DNA of 64,000 nucleotides from Monosiga brevicollis MX1 (Eukaryota > Opisthokonta > Choanoflagellata > Craspedida > Salpingoecidae), in the NCBI RefSeq assembly GCF_000002865.3, contig NW_001865062.1:148967-212966 (forward strand), given 5' to 3'. Below are positions 54,553-64,000 of the stretch, one piece after another (within the stretch, counting starts at the first letter, position 1; each line of letters starts with the position of its first letter). The position numbers and the translations under genes were made by a program. Under the pieces are notes generated by a model. It worked only from the letters and a program-made list of their open reading frames with translations, had not been told where the DNA came from and searched no databases.

Positions 54553-55120
54553 TTGACTCACGCGTTTTTGACGACTCGCTGAACGACTTGCCCAAACCAT
54601 GGCTTGGCGGTTCTGTGGCGTCCGACTGCATCGGTGTAGCCTACAACAAGGATGACTTTTTCGACAACTTGAGCCGAACGGAGGAGTGAGTTTTGGTACT
54701 CCAAGTGTTGGCGATGATCGTGTTTGTGTGTCAACTTACATTGCTCCCCGTGGTAGGCATGATCGCTCAACTTATCGCCAAGAGCGCGAGCTGAACGGCG
54801 AAACCTTTGGTGCAGAGGGCTATCGCTTCCGGTGGGTGTCTTTTGCTTGGTGCATCCTGTGTCGAAAGAAGATCCAGATGACTGAGCAAGCGCAGAGGGC
54901 TGGGGCCGGGTCAATCTGATATCATCCCATCTGTCTGTGTCTTCACAGGTCGGGTGGTCGCGGTCGTGGTCGCGGTCGTGGTCGCGGTCGCGGTCGTGGT
55001 CGTGGTCGTGGCAACGGTCGTGGCAACGGTCGTGGACGTGGTCGGAATTATGCGCGCGATGGCCAACAAGCTTCGGCTCCTCAGGGCGATCAGAGCTCAT
55101 CAGTGCAAGCCCCGGCTTAA
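53116..55120 (+). CDS. LSM14: LSM14/RAP55/Scd6-family P-body protein
   Basis: An mRNA-binding translational repressor of P-bodies that contacts DDX6 and EDC4. The start has an ideal context (GCCACCATGG). Eight exons. The N-terminal Lsm domain reads [20 protein letters not shown] and [20 protein letters not shown], followed by FKGDDIDDL. Ala/Pro- and Gln-rich linkers come next, then a first RGG block (about 54,150-54,215). The FDF region [19 protein letters not shown] is at about 54,340-54,400. [11 protein letters not shown] (FFD box, about 54,650-54,675) and [15 protein letters not shown] (TFG box, about 54,788-54,831) follow. A long second RGG run (about 54,955-55,045) precedes SSSVQAPA and the stop. 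FDF, FFD and TFG are all present and in order. A GT microsatellite (54,488-54,549) sits in the intron before the FFD exon. Confidence 0.95.
54488..54549 (+). repeat. (GT)n microsatellite inside an LSM14 intron
   Basis: About 31 GT units between the FDF exon and the FFD exon. Confidence 0.98.
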
Positions 55121-55518
55121 ACGCCAATGTATCCGCCTGAACTCTGAGCATGATGAACGATGCTCGATTATGGCAAAAGGGACCAGGTTGAATCATTGGG
55201 AACAGAACTGCATTGCTCCAACATATGCTCTCAACCTGCCTTTTCCATCGACCCTGGCCTGTTTCTTTGAGCGATGGCCCTTTCGTACCCGGCGCTTTCT
55301 CTTTCTGTCTCCAAAATCAGCTTTGAGACCTTGTTTGAATTTCCTTGCCTAGGAACTCTGGGTCGGGGTTTTCGTGGTCGCTGGGTGTGCTGGTCGTCTC
55401 AATGATCTTGGTCCAAACGCCAAGCACCTGCTTGCGCTTGATAATCGAGTCAAGAGAGCCCCACAAAGTGTGTATCAACCAGAAAGAAAGAGAAGGAAAA
55501 CCTTTTGTAAGCACTGTG

Positions 55519-55569
<51 letters not shown>

Positions 55570-55595
55570 CAAGAGAGAGAGAGAGAGAGAGACTT

Positions 55596-55642
<47 letters not shown>

Positions 55643-55885
55643 CAGAGAGAGAGAGTCATGCAGTTGCTCGTTTGTGTGGTAAGAGAGAGGGTGGAGAGGC
55701 AGAGGGTGGAGAGGGCAGAGAGAGGGTGGAGAGGGCAGAGAGGAGAAGCCAAAAGGGAAATGGTGTGCGTGTGCCTGTGTGCGGGCGTGCGTGTTCCTAT
55801 CGAGGTGAAACTTGGTGTGCTGGTGAAGCCTGATGTTGCTTGGTGCTGCGAACGGCGAACGGCGGCGCATATTAGGATCGGCGGC
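55121..55885. other. Intergenic region with (GA)n arrays
   Basis: Between LSM14 and the FN3 protein. Contains GA repeats with two ACTTCAAGA interruptions (55,519-55,655) and GTGGAGAGGCAGAG repeats (about 55,690-55,745). No gene is called, although upstream in-frame sequence of the next gene stays open back to 55,658. Confidence 0.6.
55519..55655 (+). repeat. (GA)n microsatellite
   Basis: Three GA blocks separated by near-identical ACTTCAAGA spacers, so block-level duplication has also occurred. Confidence 0.97.
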
Positions 55886-57628
55886 ATGGCGGGTGACGGC
55901 CTCTGGCTGCTTTTGGCGTGCACCGCGCTGCTCATGGCTAGCGCCGGTGGTCAGGCCATGGAGGCGTCGGTGTCGGCCCCCACGGGCTGCACAGGGTACG
56001 TCCAGGAGCTCAACCGGCTCTTGGGTAACTGCGTGTTTCCCAATGGGACCGAGGCCCTGGACTTTGTCTGCGAGTGCGTGGATGCTGCCAAGCACCGCGA
56101 TCAGAGTCGAATTGAGGTCGAGCTCGAGCCGACCAAGACGGCAAGCGACACCTATGCTTATTTTGTCAACGTGCAAACCGACCTGCCCAGCATCAATGAG
56201 ACCAATCCGCGCCTCGCGGGCAGCCTCGTCAATAGCACGGTTCTGAACACCACCCGCCTCGTGGCTGCCGTCACGAGCCTCTCGCAAGCCGTGTCGGTGG
56301 ACCTGGATTTGGGGATCAATGCTTCAAACCCCCATGGCCTTACTTCGGGCGTAGTCCAGATCATGCCCTGCCACATTTTGGTGCTCTTGACGAGTCAAGG
56401 CAATACCCCCGACTACACCTCGCCCAATGTCACCATCCCCGTGACCATGCTGCTTCCTGATGCCATGAGCGTCAATCTGCGCAGCCCCATCGTGGCTGAC
56501 GTGTACGGAAAATCCTTTTCTGAAACCGAGTTTCGACGCGTAGCGACGGGTTCCCCCTTGCCCTACACCAACGCCGATATGCTGCCTCTGACCCTGCCCC
56601 GTCAATGCGAGGGCTACCAGATTAAGGTTGGCATTTTTGTTATGAAACCAATGCGTATGCGAGTCTGAGCCGCCTGTCGCCTTGTGTTTCATGAGTCATG
56701 CCAAGCTACAGACTCTGCATTTGGTCTCTGGGTGGCTTACTGCGGATTTGATGTCACCCCTCTTTGGCTGCCGCTGTCATTGTCTTCCAGACACGCCTGA
56801 GGATGGCTGGCAGCGACCTCACCTGTCCGACCGAGTCCAGCGTCGCATTGGCCTTTGCGCGATACCCTCCACCCCCGGTCAATCTTACCTCTGCGTACGT
56901 GGCCTTGGCACTGACTGAACGTGGTTTCTGCTTTCTGCTAGCCAAAAGTTTGCATGACGGAACCATCCTGCTCATCGCTCATGATGCGCTGGCGCGTGTG
57001 CACAGCTCCTTTCAAGGCACTAACATCTCGCTGAACTGGGTGCCGCCGGTCCACGATGGTGGCTGCGCGCTGGCGTCCTTCACCGTTGTTTTGACCGACT
57101 CTAGTGGTACCGTCGTGCTGAGTAGGTTGAAAAGGCCGCCACGTTTCTCGTTTTTAAAGGGCTGATCAAGCTGGGCCCTGACATAACCCTCGTGTCATGC
57201 TGTGGGCCTGCGCAGACACGAGTGTGGATGCCTCCAACTCTACTCTGGAGCAGCTTTATCTCGACGGATCAGGCATGGACACGGCTACATTGCGTAGCCT
57301 GCAGGTGTGAAACACGTTGCTGGCGTTGACCCCGGGCCCGTCGTCTTATCTTGGGTAGAGCCTCTTGACTCCATTTCGATGCTGCGATCTTGGGATAATC
57401 GGCACCGCGTAATCTTAGGTTTGCGTCTCGGCCTGGTCTGCGGCCGGCGCGAGCGATCAAGCCTGTACTTGGTTGGACGAGCACCATGGTCCAAAGAAGC
57501 ACTTTGTGCTGAGCGCCAACGCCAAGCTGGGTCTCTTAGTGGCTGGCGTTGTCGTTCTTGTAGTTGCGGCCGCCATTTTTGTCCAGGTGTCGTGCCGCAA
57601 GAAAAAGGCATACACTCGTCTCCAGTAA
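55886..57628 (+). CDS. Type I membrane protein with fibronectin type III domain
   Basis: A single-pass surface protein of about 430 aa. The start gives a signal peptide (MAGDGLWLLLACTALLMASA). The first exon's ectodomain (to about 56,625) has several N-glycosylation sites (NGT, NET, NST, NTT, NVT) and a domain I cannot identify. Later exons have CPTESSVALAFARYPPPPVN, then FQGTNISLNWVPPVHDGGCA and, after two introns, VCVSAWSAAGASDQA, which together form an FN3 domain (NxSLxW...PxxxGG...Y and VxAxSxxG pattern). The last exon encodes a membrane helix LGLLVAGVVVLVVAAAIFVQ followed by the stop-transfer CRKKKAYTRLQ. Exons are about 55,886-56,623, 56,791-56,892, 56,941-57,121, 57,215-57,304 and 57,418-57,628, all in phase. 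The short basic tail carries no signalling motif. Adhesion or receptor function is inference. Confidence 0.85.
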
Positions 57629-58019
57629 AAGCCTCACGTGTTCCTCGGCTCTGATTCCTCTTTGTCGTTTTTTTTTTTTCTGGCTGGTCCTTGATCTTGT
57701 ACTGTGCTGTTTGTGCTTTTTTTTCCTCTGCTTTGCACACCCACCCGTGTGTCTGTTGGCATATCCCAAAGCCTTTCCGTCGTCAAAAGAGTTGGTCAGT
57801 GTCAAGGCCACCTTCTCGCAGTCGAAGCCCGCTGTTGTGATTGACAACTTCACCGTTCCAGGGCAAGGCAGGAGGACCAGAGGCCACACTCATCACACGA
57901 CAATAACCCTATATTCACCCGCACAAACTCCACCCGATACCAATGCTCACTCTGGTGTAAACCTGCAGTTACTTAATAATCTGCCACACAAACCCTCCAG
58001 AGTTTATCAGAAAAGTCAG

Positions 58020-58130
<111 letters not shown>

Positions 58131-58247
58131 TTTTTTAATTTTTTTTTTTCTGTTTCGGGGCACGACGAGTGGGGAGGGGGATATCGGCTGGGAGGGGGGC
58201 TGGGGATGGTACCCGTTTGCGTGGCGGCGCAAGGGTTGACGAGGGTA

Positions 58248-58281
58248 TGTCTCTGTGACGCGCTGCAAGCGTCACAGAGAC
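58248..58281. repeat. Perfect 13-base inverted repeat
   Basis: GTCTCTGTGACGC, a short loop CTGCAA, then GCGTCACAGAGAC. It lies about 95 bases before the tafazzin ATG and would be a strong hairpin if transcribed. Confidence 0.9.
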
Positions 58282-58374
58282 ATCGACTGTTGGTCGCTGG
58301 CCCGTGCTGGATGGGAGTGAACGGTTTAGTATCAGTTGGTGTTTGAACACGTGCTGCGGGACCGAGTCGTCGTC

Positions 58375-59771
58375 ATGTCCCTCTCCTATTTAGAGGAGCG
58401 GTTTGCCGCCTGGGTGCTCTGTTCACGACGTCGGGGATTAACTGGGCCGCAAGCCGAGGACCAGGTTCTGGCCTGGCGCGAATGGCCCTTTGACCTCCTG
58501 GACCAGTACCCGCGACTTAGCAAGGCACTTTCGACATGCAGCTTTACCCTCTTTGGCCTGGCCACCAAGCTGCTCTATCGTACGTGTTGTGTCGTGCTAT
58601 TGGTGGCTCCTCCCTTTGTGTCCAGCGCTCGATTCTGGATGCCACCCCTGCGGCGGCGACAGCCACTGCCCGAAGACCTTTTGCTGCAGCTCTCCTGAAT
58701 CTCATGGCGGGTGCTTGGTACTGGGTGGTAGAAACACTATGTCGATCCGTGGCCGTCACGGGACGAGAGCACATGACACACTTTCGTGAACGACCCCAAG
58801 GAAAAGGACTCATCACTGTCTCCAACCATCTCTCCAATCTTGATGATCCTGGCATGTGGGGCTTTTTGCCTATTGTACGTCTCCCCCGATACATGCACAG
58901 CGCTGTGCTGCGACCACACGACGCACGTCGCCAGTAGCAGGCGGAACAAAGAACAAACAAAAACGAGCTGCTCTGAGACACTCACTCCTTTAAACTTGTA
59001 GAGTTGGCTTGCTGGCGATCCGTCGCAGCTCCGCCATACGCTGATAGCAGCAGACATTTGTCACAAGCGGCTCGGCTTTTCCATCTTCTTTGCGCTGGCC
59101 AACGGCGTGCCTGTTTGGCGTGGGCAGGGCGTGTACCAGCGCGGCGTGGACTATGCCATTGAGCTAGTCAATCGAGGCCGCTGGGTGCACATTTTCCCTG
59201 AGGGTAAAATCTTCCAGGATAATCTTCCTCGTCGTATCAAATGGGGCGTGGGTCGTATATTACTCGAGGCCGAGCCTACCCCACTCCTCATGTCCATTCA
59301 CATTTCGGGCTTTGAGCGTCTGCGGCCGCTGCGCCAGCGCTGGCCCAGTCCTGGGCAAGATTTAAAGGTCAGTCAGTCTCTTTGGGGTTGGACAGGGGAT
59401 CACTTGAGCCAGTTTCCGTTTTGGATACTCTGCCTATTTCTTTGTCTTGCCTTTGTCTTGTTCGCGCCAGCTCACGGATGTGGTGTGCATTTTTGCCTCT
59501 TACCGCGTGTGTAGATCAACCTTGGACCGATTCATGATTTGCGGGAGGAAGTCTTGCGGGCTCGCGAGCTCCCGGTATGTCACAACGGTCCGATCATCTG
59601 ACTGAGGCGGCGCGTGCTCACTTGGGCTGGCGTGCGCATGAGTAGAACCCAGAGCAAGCCCGCAAGTACTTGACCGACGTAGTACAGAATATTATGCATC
59701 AACATCAAGCTCAGCACACAATGCCGCCACCAACGGCGCCCTCCATCCTGACGCCCACGGCGGCGGCCTAG
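58375..59771 (+). CDS. TAFAZZIN: Tafazzin, cardiolipin transacylase
   Basis: Mitochondrial acyltransferase-fold enzyme that remodels cardiolipin. Exon 1 (58,375 to about 58,580) is an extended N-terminus; exon 2 (about 58,692-58,875) has the catalytic motif in TVSNHLSNLDDPGMWGFLP, matching the NHxSxxDDPxxWG of tafazzins rather than general LPAATs. Exon 3 (about 59,002-59,368) has LIAADICHKRLGFSIFFALA, NGVPVWRGQGVYQRGVDYAI and the second motif WVHIFPEGKIFQD, then RRIKWGVGRILLEAEPTP. Exon 4 (about 59,516-59,577) has INLGPIHDLREEVLR. The last exon ends at a stop at 59,769-59,771 after a Pro/Thr-rich tail. All introns are GT-AG. Confidence 0.95.
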
Positions 59772-60477
59772 GACATGCTCGAGAGAAATTCAAACTGGAA
59801 AAACAGTTGTCGTGTTCGTTGCAGCAATATCAGACCCGTCCATCACAGCCTTGTGCGCCCACATCCACAGTCTTGTAGGCCGCCAACTGCTCCTTGAGCC
59901 CTCGTTTTCCCTTTGATAACCCACCCTGCTCTTCCCAAGCGAAACAGGGGTTCAACACGAGGCAGAGAGACGAGGAGAGACGAGGAGAGACGAGGAGAGA
60001 CGAGGAGCGATGATCGTATATGAGGCAAGAAGAGCGAGAGAGGGAGAAGAGAGAGAGGGAGAGAGAAGAGAGAGAGGGAGAGAGATAGAGAGATGCGAGA
60101 GAAAGTGAGATGAGGTGAGTGAAATAAATCCGACACCCCACCTACCCCACCCCCCCAGCGAGATTAAACCCTCGCCATCGAACTCGTTCTCTTGAGCCAG
60201 TTTTTCACTCAAGACACACCCTAAACTGTCTGACAATTCGGTGGTTTTTTGCTTGTGAGGCAACTTTCATCAGACGGCGGTGCGATTAACATGTAAAAAA
60301 AATTTCAAATCGCGAGCAGCGGGGTCGATTCGGAGGCGAGCGTGGGCTGTTGGGGTTTGGGGAGAGGGGGGTTAAAGGAGGAGTGAGAGGACAAGGGGTG
60401 ACGTTGGGTTGGGTTGGGCTCTTGCTTTGGAGGTGTGCTGGGTGGGGGGGGGAGGGGGTGCAGGTGTACTTCTCATC
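59772..60477. other. Intergenic spacer
   Basis: GA-rich repeats, including four copies of GACGAGGAGA (about 59,969-60,006) and GAGAGAGGGAGA repeats (to about 60,110). G-rich runs at 60,446-60,459 precede the next start. No gene is seen. Confidence 0.6.
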
Positions 60478-62430
60478 ATGGCACAGTCGCCAGCTGCCGA
60501 GGCGCTCAACCCGCCCGTGATCGTCTTGCCGGCGCGCGTGGAACATGTTGATGGGCGAAGCTTTGAAGTCAACGTTTTTCGCGATGATGTCTTGCCGGGT
60601 GGCACCAAGCAGCGTGCGCTCGAGGCCATGGTCTTGGCCAGTGACGCCGCGGAATTTGCCTATGCCGGTACGCATGCGAATCCTGAATCTCAGGCTTGGT
60701 CCTGCCCTGTGCATTGCACACGAACATGATGGTCGCTTGCTCGTCAAACCCACCAACGTATGCATCTGGTCTCGGCAGGTCCATATACGGGCTATGCACA
60801 ACTGGCGCTCGCCGTCGTGTGTGCCCAGCTGCAGCGACAGGCCGTCGTTATCTGCGGGCGTCAGCGTGACAACCAATTGCATCCCTTGACGGCTCGTGCC
60901 AAATCGTGGGGCGCCAAGGTGGGGTGGTGGAATTCTTTGGCTTACTGGGGCTAAGCAATCGCCGCGTCCAGTAGACTTTGGTCTTGAGTTTGCTGAGGCC
61001 TTTTTGTCTTGCTTGTGCTACGCTGGGGCGTTTGGGCCTGGTTTCGTGTAGATTATTGAGGTGGATTCGTCCGTTCGCCGTCGAGGCCAGTTTCGTGAGG
61101 CCACCTTGCGAGAGATTCAGAGAGCTGGCGAGGTACGAAACTGGTGTCTGGCGTTTCAAGAACATTGCATGTCATATGGCGAAATTGGAGGGAGCATCTC
61201 ACTGGGTGGCACTGCCACAGCTTTACGAGTCGAGGCGGCGGGGCTCATGTTGCCTCTTGCCCTTTGGCTTGGGCTGTGATCCCTTCGTTCTCGGCTTGGT
61301 GGAGCAGCTCAAGCTGGCTTTGCCTGAGCGTGTGCTGAGGTGAGCTTTGGTGTTTGGTTGAAGTTCATGCCAAGCAAGCTGTTTCTCGGCGAGCTAAAAC
61401 TGATTTTCTCATTCGCCTGGTTTGGGCCATGTCCCCACCATGAGCAGGCACCCACCCCGTCGCTTGTGGACGGTGGCCGGCTCTGCTACGCTACTCAAGG
61501 TCTTTTCGCTGCTTTGGCCCAACACACAGTTCCTCATTGTTCAAGTAGGCAAGAAGGTTTGGCCCGACATCATGGGGTAAGCTGAGTCAATTTTTGAATT
61601 GGGCCTAAGCGGCCAGCTGCAACAGACTCGGGCCATTCACATGTGGTCACCTCTTGTCTTCGTGTGGGCAAACGACACGCTGGCTGACGCGGATGCTGGT
61701 GGTAGGGTCACGGGGCTGGGTGACATTGACAAGGGATTGCAAACTGCTGAGCGCTCGTATGCCTGTGTCAAGTTTGTGGCGAACGAACACTTTTATGAGA
61801 GGGCTCGCGAACCGCCTCCATATCCATCTGTCTGTACCTACGATGCCAAGGCCTGGTACTTTATCCGCCGTCATGCCGAGCCGGTGCGTGCTATAGGCAT
61901 GTTTTCATGCAGCCAATGGGTCTAATGAGCAGGCCACGGGCATGCCAATGCATTTGGCTTTTTTTTTTTTTTTTTTAAAACAGATCGAAAATATCACTTT
62001 GACCCTTTGTGTGGCACCGAGGTGCTCATTCTTGGTGACGACGATTTGGGAATGCATGTGGTAGGGTGATTTTGTCTGGAACGTGGCTGGTGATTGTCAA
62101 ACGGTGAGTCAGCTCAAATCGTCAGGTCTTTGGGGTTGAAATTCCCCTGCTTGAGCTATGTGTGAGTGTGCGGCTGCGCAGTTTTCACCTTGCTTCTCGT
62201 GGTCTGTGAGATAGGTGCTGAGTGAGGAGGCACATAAGGTTTATGAGGACTGGGTGGCAGGCACTCCTCCAGAGCACGAGTGTGCTGCCGAGCGACCAAG
62301 CGATGCTGCTGTGAATGACTTTCAGGCTGATATCTTACGCTGGTATGGGGCTGACAAGGCGTATGATGAGTGGGAAGTGGATCAGAAAAAAAAGCATGGC
62401 CATCAAGGTGGCTCGCGCTGGCAGAAGTGA
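60478..62430 (+). CDS. Fold-type II PLP-dependent enzyme-like protein
   Basis: Exon 1 (60,478-60,667) ends in DDVLPGGTKQRALEAMV, where the Lys is in the place of the PLP-binding Lys of the ACC-deaminase/cysteine-desulfhydrase group. Exon 2 (60,779-60,918) has GPYTGYAQLALAVVCAQLQR and GRQRDNQLHPLTARAKSWGA, the loop and helix that cradle the cofactor phosphate. Exon 3 is 61,052-61,132 (REATLREIQRAGE). A later exon includes LLPFGLGCDPFVLGLVEQL. Another (about 61,449-61,577) has RRLWTVAGSATLLKVFSLLW. Another, ending near 61,882, has FYERAREPPPYPSVCTYDAK. The final exon (62,216-62,430) is charged and ends at TGA. Exons in the middle are incompletely resolved, especially 61,130-61,340 and 61,950-62,110. 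The substrate is unknown; relatives I recall occur in phages, bacteria and some protists. Confidence 0.6.
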
Positions 62431-62766
62431 ACAGTGCAAGACCTTTTGAATTGAAGTCTTTAATGCTATGTTGTTCCAAGTGCAGCCATCAGGCGGGACA
62501 ACAAGCGCTGCTCTATTCCATCAATGTGGGCAACTATCCGATCTTCCATGGCCTACGAACATCGCGATGGCGCAAGTTTTTATGGGCAACGAAAATGGAA
62601 GAGGCCAAAGCCAAAACATGAGGACCGAGCACAGAGGGCGTTGTGACTGCATCTCGTAAAAGGAACGCACGCAACAAGCTTTCTTGGGAAAATTGACATG
62701 TGCTTAATCCAATGGCCGTCAAAGAGATTCAAGGTCAATAACATAAAACAAAGTACTGGTTGAGCA
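62431..62766. other. Convergent spacer, may hold a last exon of the minus-strand gene
   Basis: The neighbouring minus-strand frame has a donor-like GTACGC just after QLK (about 62,795), so its true last exon may lie here. I could not identify it with confidence. Confidence 0.4.
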
Positions 62767-63871
62767 TCAACACACGCCTCGATTCACGCGTACCTTGAGC
62801 TGGGACGCCACGACCTCTCCACATTGACACGCGGGTGGTGCTGTTGCTGTTGCTGTTGCTGGTGCTGGTGCTGGTGCTGGCGGGGCTGCCAATGCCGATT
62901 CGGGTGCTGATGAAAGCGATGGCGGCGGGGGTTGAGGTTGGTCCGCTGGAGGTGGGTGGGCTGAGGGAGATGACGAGGTATTCTTGGTTTGATGGGATCC
63001 GGCCATACCCGACATGAGCAGCATGGCCTGCATGGCCATGGGAACGCTTGTGGAGGGGTTGGGGGCAGCGGCGGCAGCAGCGGCGGCATGCCCAGCGGCG
63101 TGCTGGCGTTGCATAGCAGCGAATAGGTCAGCGGCTTGGGGTGAGGCAATTGGCCCAGGCATGAGGGCCGAGACACGATCCATGTCAAGACTGCTTCCTC
63201 CCAAGCCAAGAGCTCCAGTCAAGGCACCCAGACCCATGGCTCCAAAGCCCGCAGATGATGGAGCCGTGGTGGTAGGGTCAGGTTTTGTGTACAGCTCCAC
63301 TTCCCCGGCGCGCAACTCCAGCATATCCGAGGTGGCAAAGAGGCGGAGGATGATTGTGTCGTTCTCTAGCAGGCGCTCAGGGAGATCAAAATGGTGGAGG
63401 GTGCGCGCCTGGCTCTTATCAGCGTGCGCCCGTAGGGTACAGAGATAGCCCCTGCGTTGCGAATGGCACTCGAGGCATCGCATTCCAGGTGCGGGCCACC
63501 AGCCGACCTGCTCAACATTTGATTCGTGCAAAGTAAGCCCGAGGTCAGATGGCAATCGTGATGTAAAGCATCGCCGGAGAAAGAGCAAAACTCACTTCAA
63601 TCAAACGTTGCGGCTGCTTCCAAGGAATCAAGATCTCGACAGGCTTGGTATCTGCTGTCACGCGCTGCAGCCTGAGCACGGTCTGAGTTGGGGCCGGCCC
63701 TGTCTCGGCATCTGGCGCAGGAGGTGGAGACTCTTGTACAACAACCACCGCGTCCACCTGCGACTCCTCCTCTCCTACCTGCGCCACCCCCACCTCCCCT
63801 TCTTCCCCCGCCTCAAGTCCCCCCGCTCCCATACGCTGCCACGCTGGCGCCCGCCAGGAAACCCCAGCCAT
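62767..63871 (-). CDS. Unrecognised protein, two visible exons
   Basis: Exon 1 (about 63,597-63,871) starts MAGVSWRAPAWQRMG, has an acidic stretch and VLRLQRVTADTKPVEILIPW, and ends QRLIE before GTGAGT. Exon 2 starts near 63,513 (after GAGCAG) with VGWWPAPGMRCLECHSQRRG, then a beta-strand-like block with LPERLLENDTIILRLFATSD and MLELRAGEVELYTKP. This is followed by an Ala-, Pro- and Met-rich low-complexity tail (AAGHAAAAAAAAPN; PAPAPAPATATATAPP) encoded by CAG/GCG-rich repeats. A CxxC occurs in RCLEC and CQCG. The ordered part (about 160 aa) could be a beta-sandwich; I do not recognise a family. The 3' end is uncertain because a splice donor lies shortly before the in-frame stop at 62,767. 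Confidence 0.5.
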
Positions 63872-64000
63872 CTCTCTGATGAGCTAAGATGAGCCATAAA
63901 ATGCTGACATTGTTGAAAGCAGTATCACGCAAACGAAAACAGTGAGATGATGGGATTAACAGAGAGAGCGAGAAGAGAGAGAGAGAGAGAGAGAGTTTGA
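63872..64000. other. Right-edge sequence with (GA)n
   Basis: Presumed 5' flank of the minus-strand gene; a GA microsatellite occupies 63,961-63,995. Confidence 0.5.

Overview
This 64 kb window is eukaryotic nuclear DNA. Genes are broken by many short introns (about 60-300 bases, GT-AG, in all three phases), sit close together on both strands, and are separated by microsatellites. The gene set fits a flagellated unicellular relative of animals: retromer VPS35, CCR4-NOT scaffold CNOT1, ciliary DRC4/GAS8, tafazzin, LSM14, complex I NDUFB4, a PQ-loop transporter, an FN3-bearing type I membrane protein, and two very large secreted C-type lectins. A choanoflagellate such as Monosiga is my inference; no single sequence proves it.

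Left part (1-16.9 kb): a USP10-like deubiquitinase enters from the left edge. VPS35 lies convergent to it on the minus strand; I could resolve 15 exons, giving about 794 aa. VPS35 and CNOT1 diverge from a roughly 2 kb spacer holding inverted compound microsatellites. Between CNOT1 and the next host gene sits a complete-looking Harbinger-type DNA transposon (about 17,442-21,711) with terminal inverted repeats and two convergent, intron-containing genes.

Middle (22-42 kb): two large minus-strand lectin genes (22,007-27,748 and 36,991-41,831) share an architecture of C-type lectin domain(s), a Ser/Thr tract encoded by a 9-base repeat, and several copies of a roughly 150-residue beta-rich module I cannot assign to a named family. 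Between them are a plus-strand caspase-like plus metallo-beta-lactamase gene with no clear conventional intron and a bacterial-looking architecture (29,330-31,578), the axonemal DRC4 gene, and the nuclear transport factor NTF2.

Right part (44-64 kb): SLC66A2-like transporter, NDUFB4, a multi-pass membrane enzyme-like protein whose two halves lie in different frames, a membrane-anchored 2-oxoglutarate oxygenase, LSM14, an FN3 single-pass receptor-like protein, tafazzin, a PLP-fold protein, and an unrecognised minus-strand gene.

Exon edges were placed by reading splice sites and matching phase against remembered family sequences; no alignment was run. Most outer coordinates are start-to-stop and include introns. 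The most interesting items are the caspase/MBL gene, the two-gene transposon, and the repeated module of the paired lectins.
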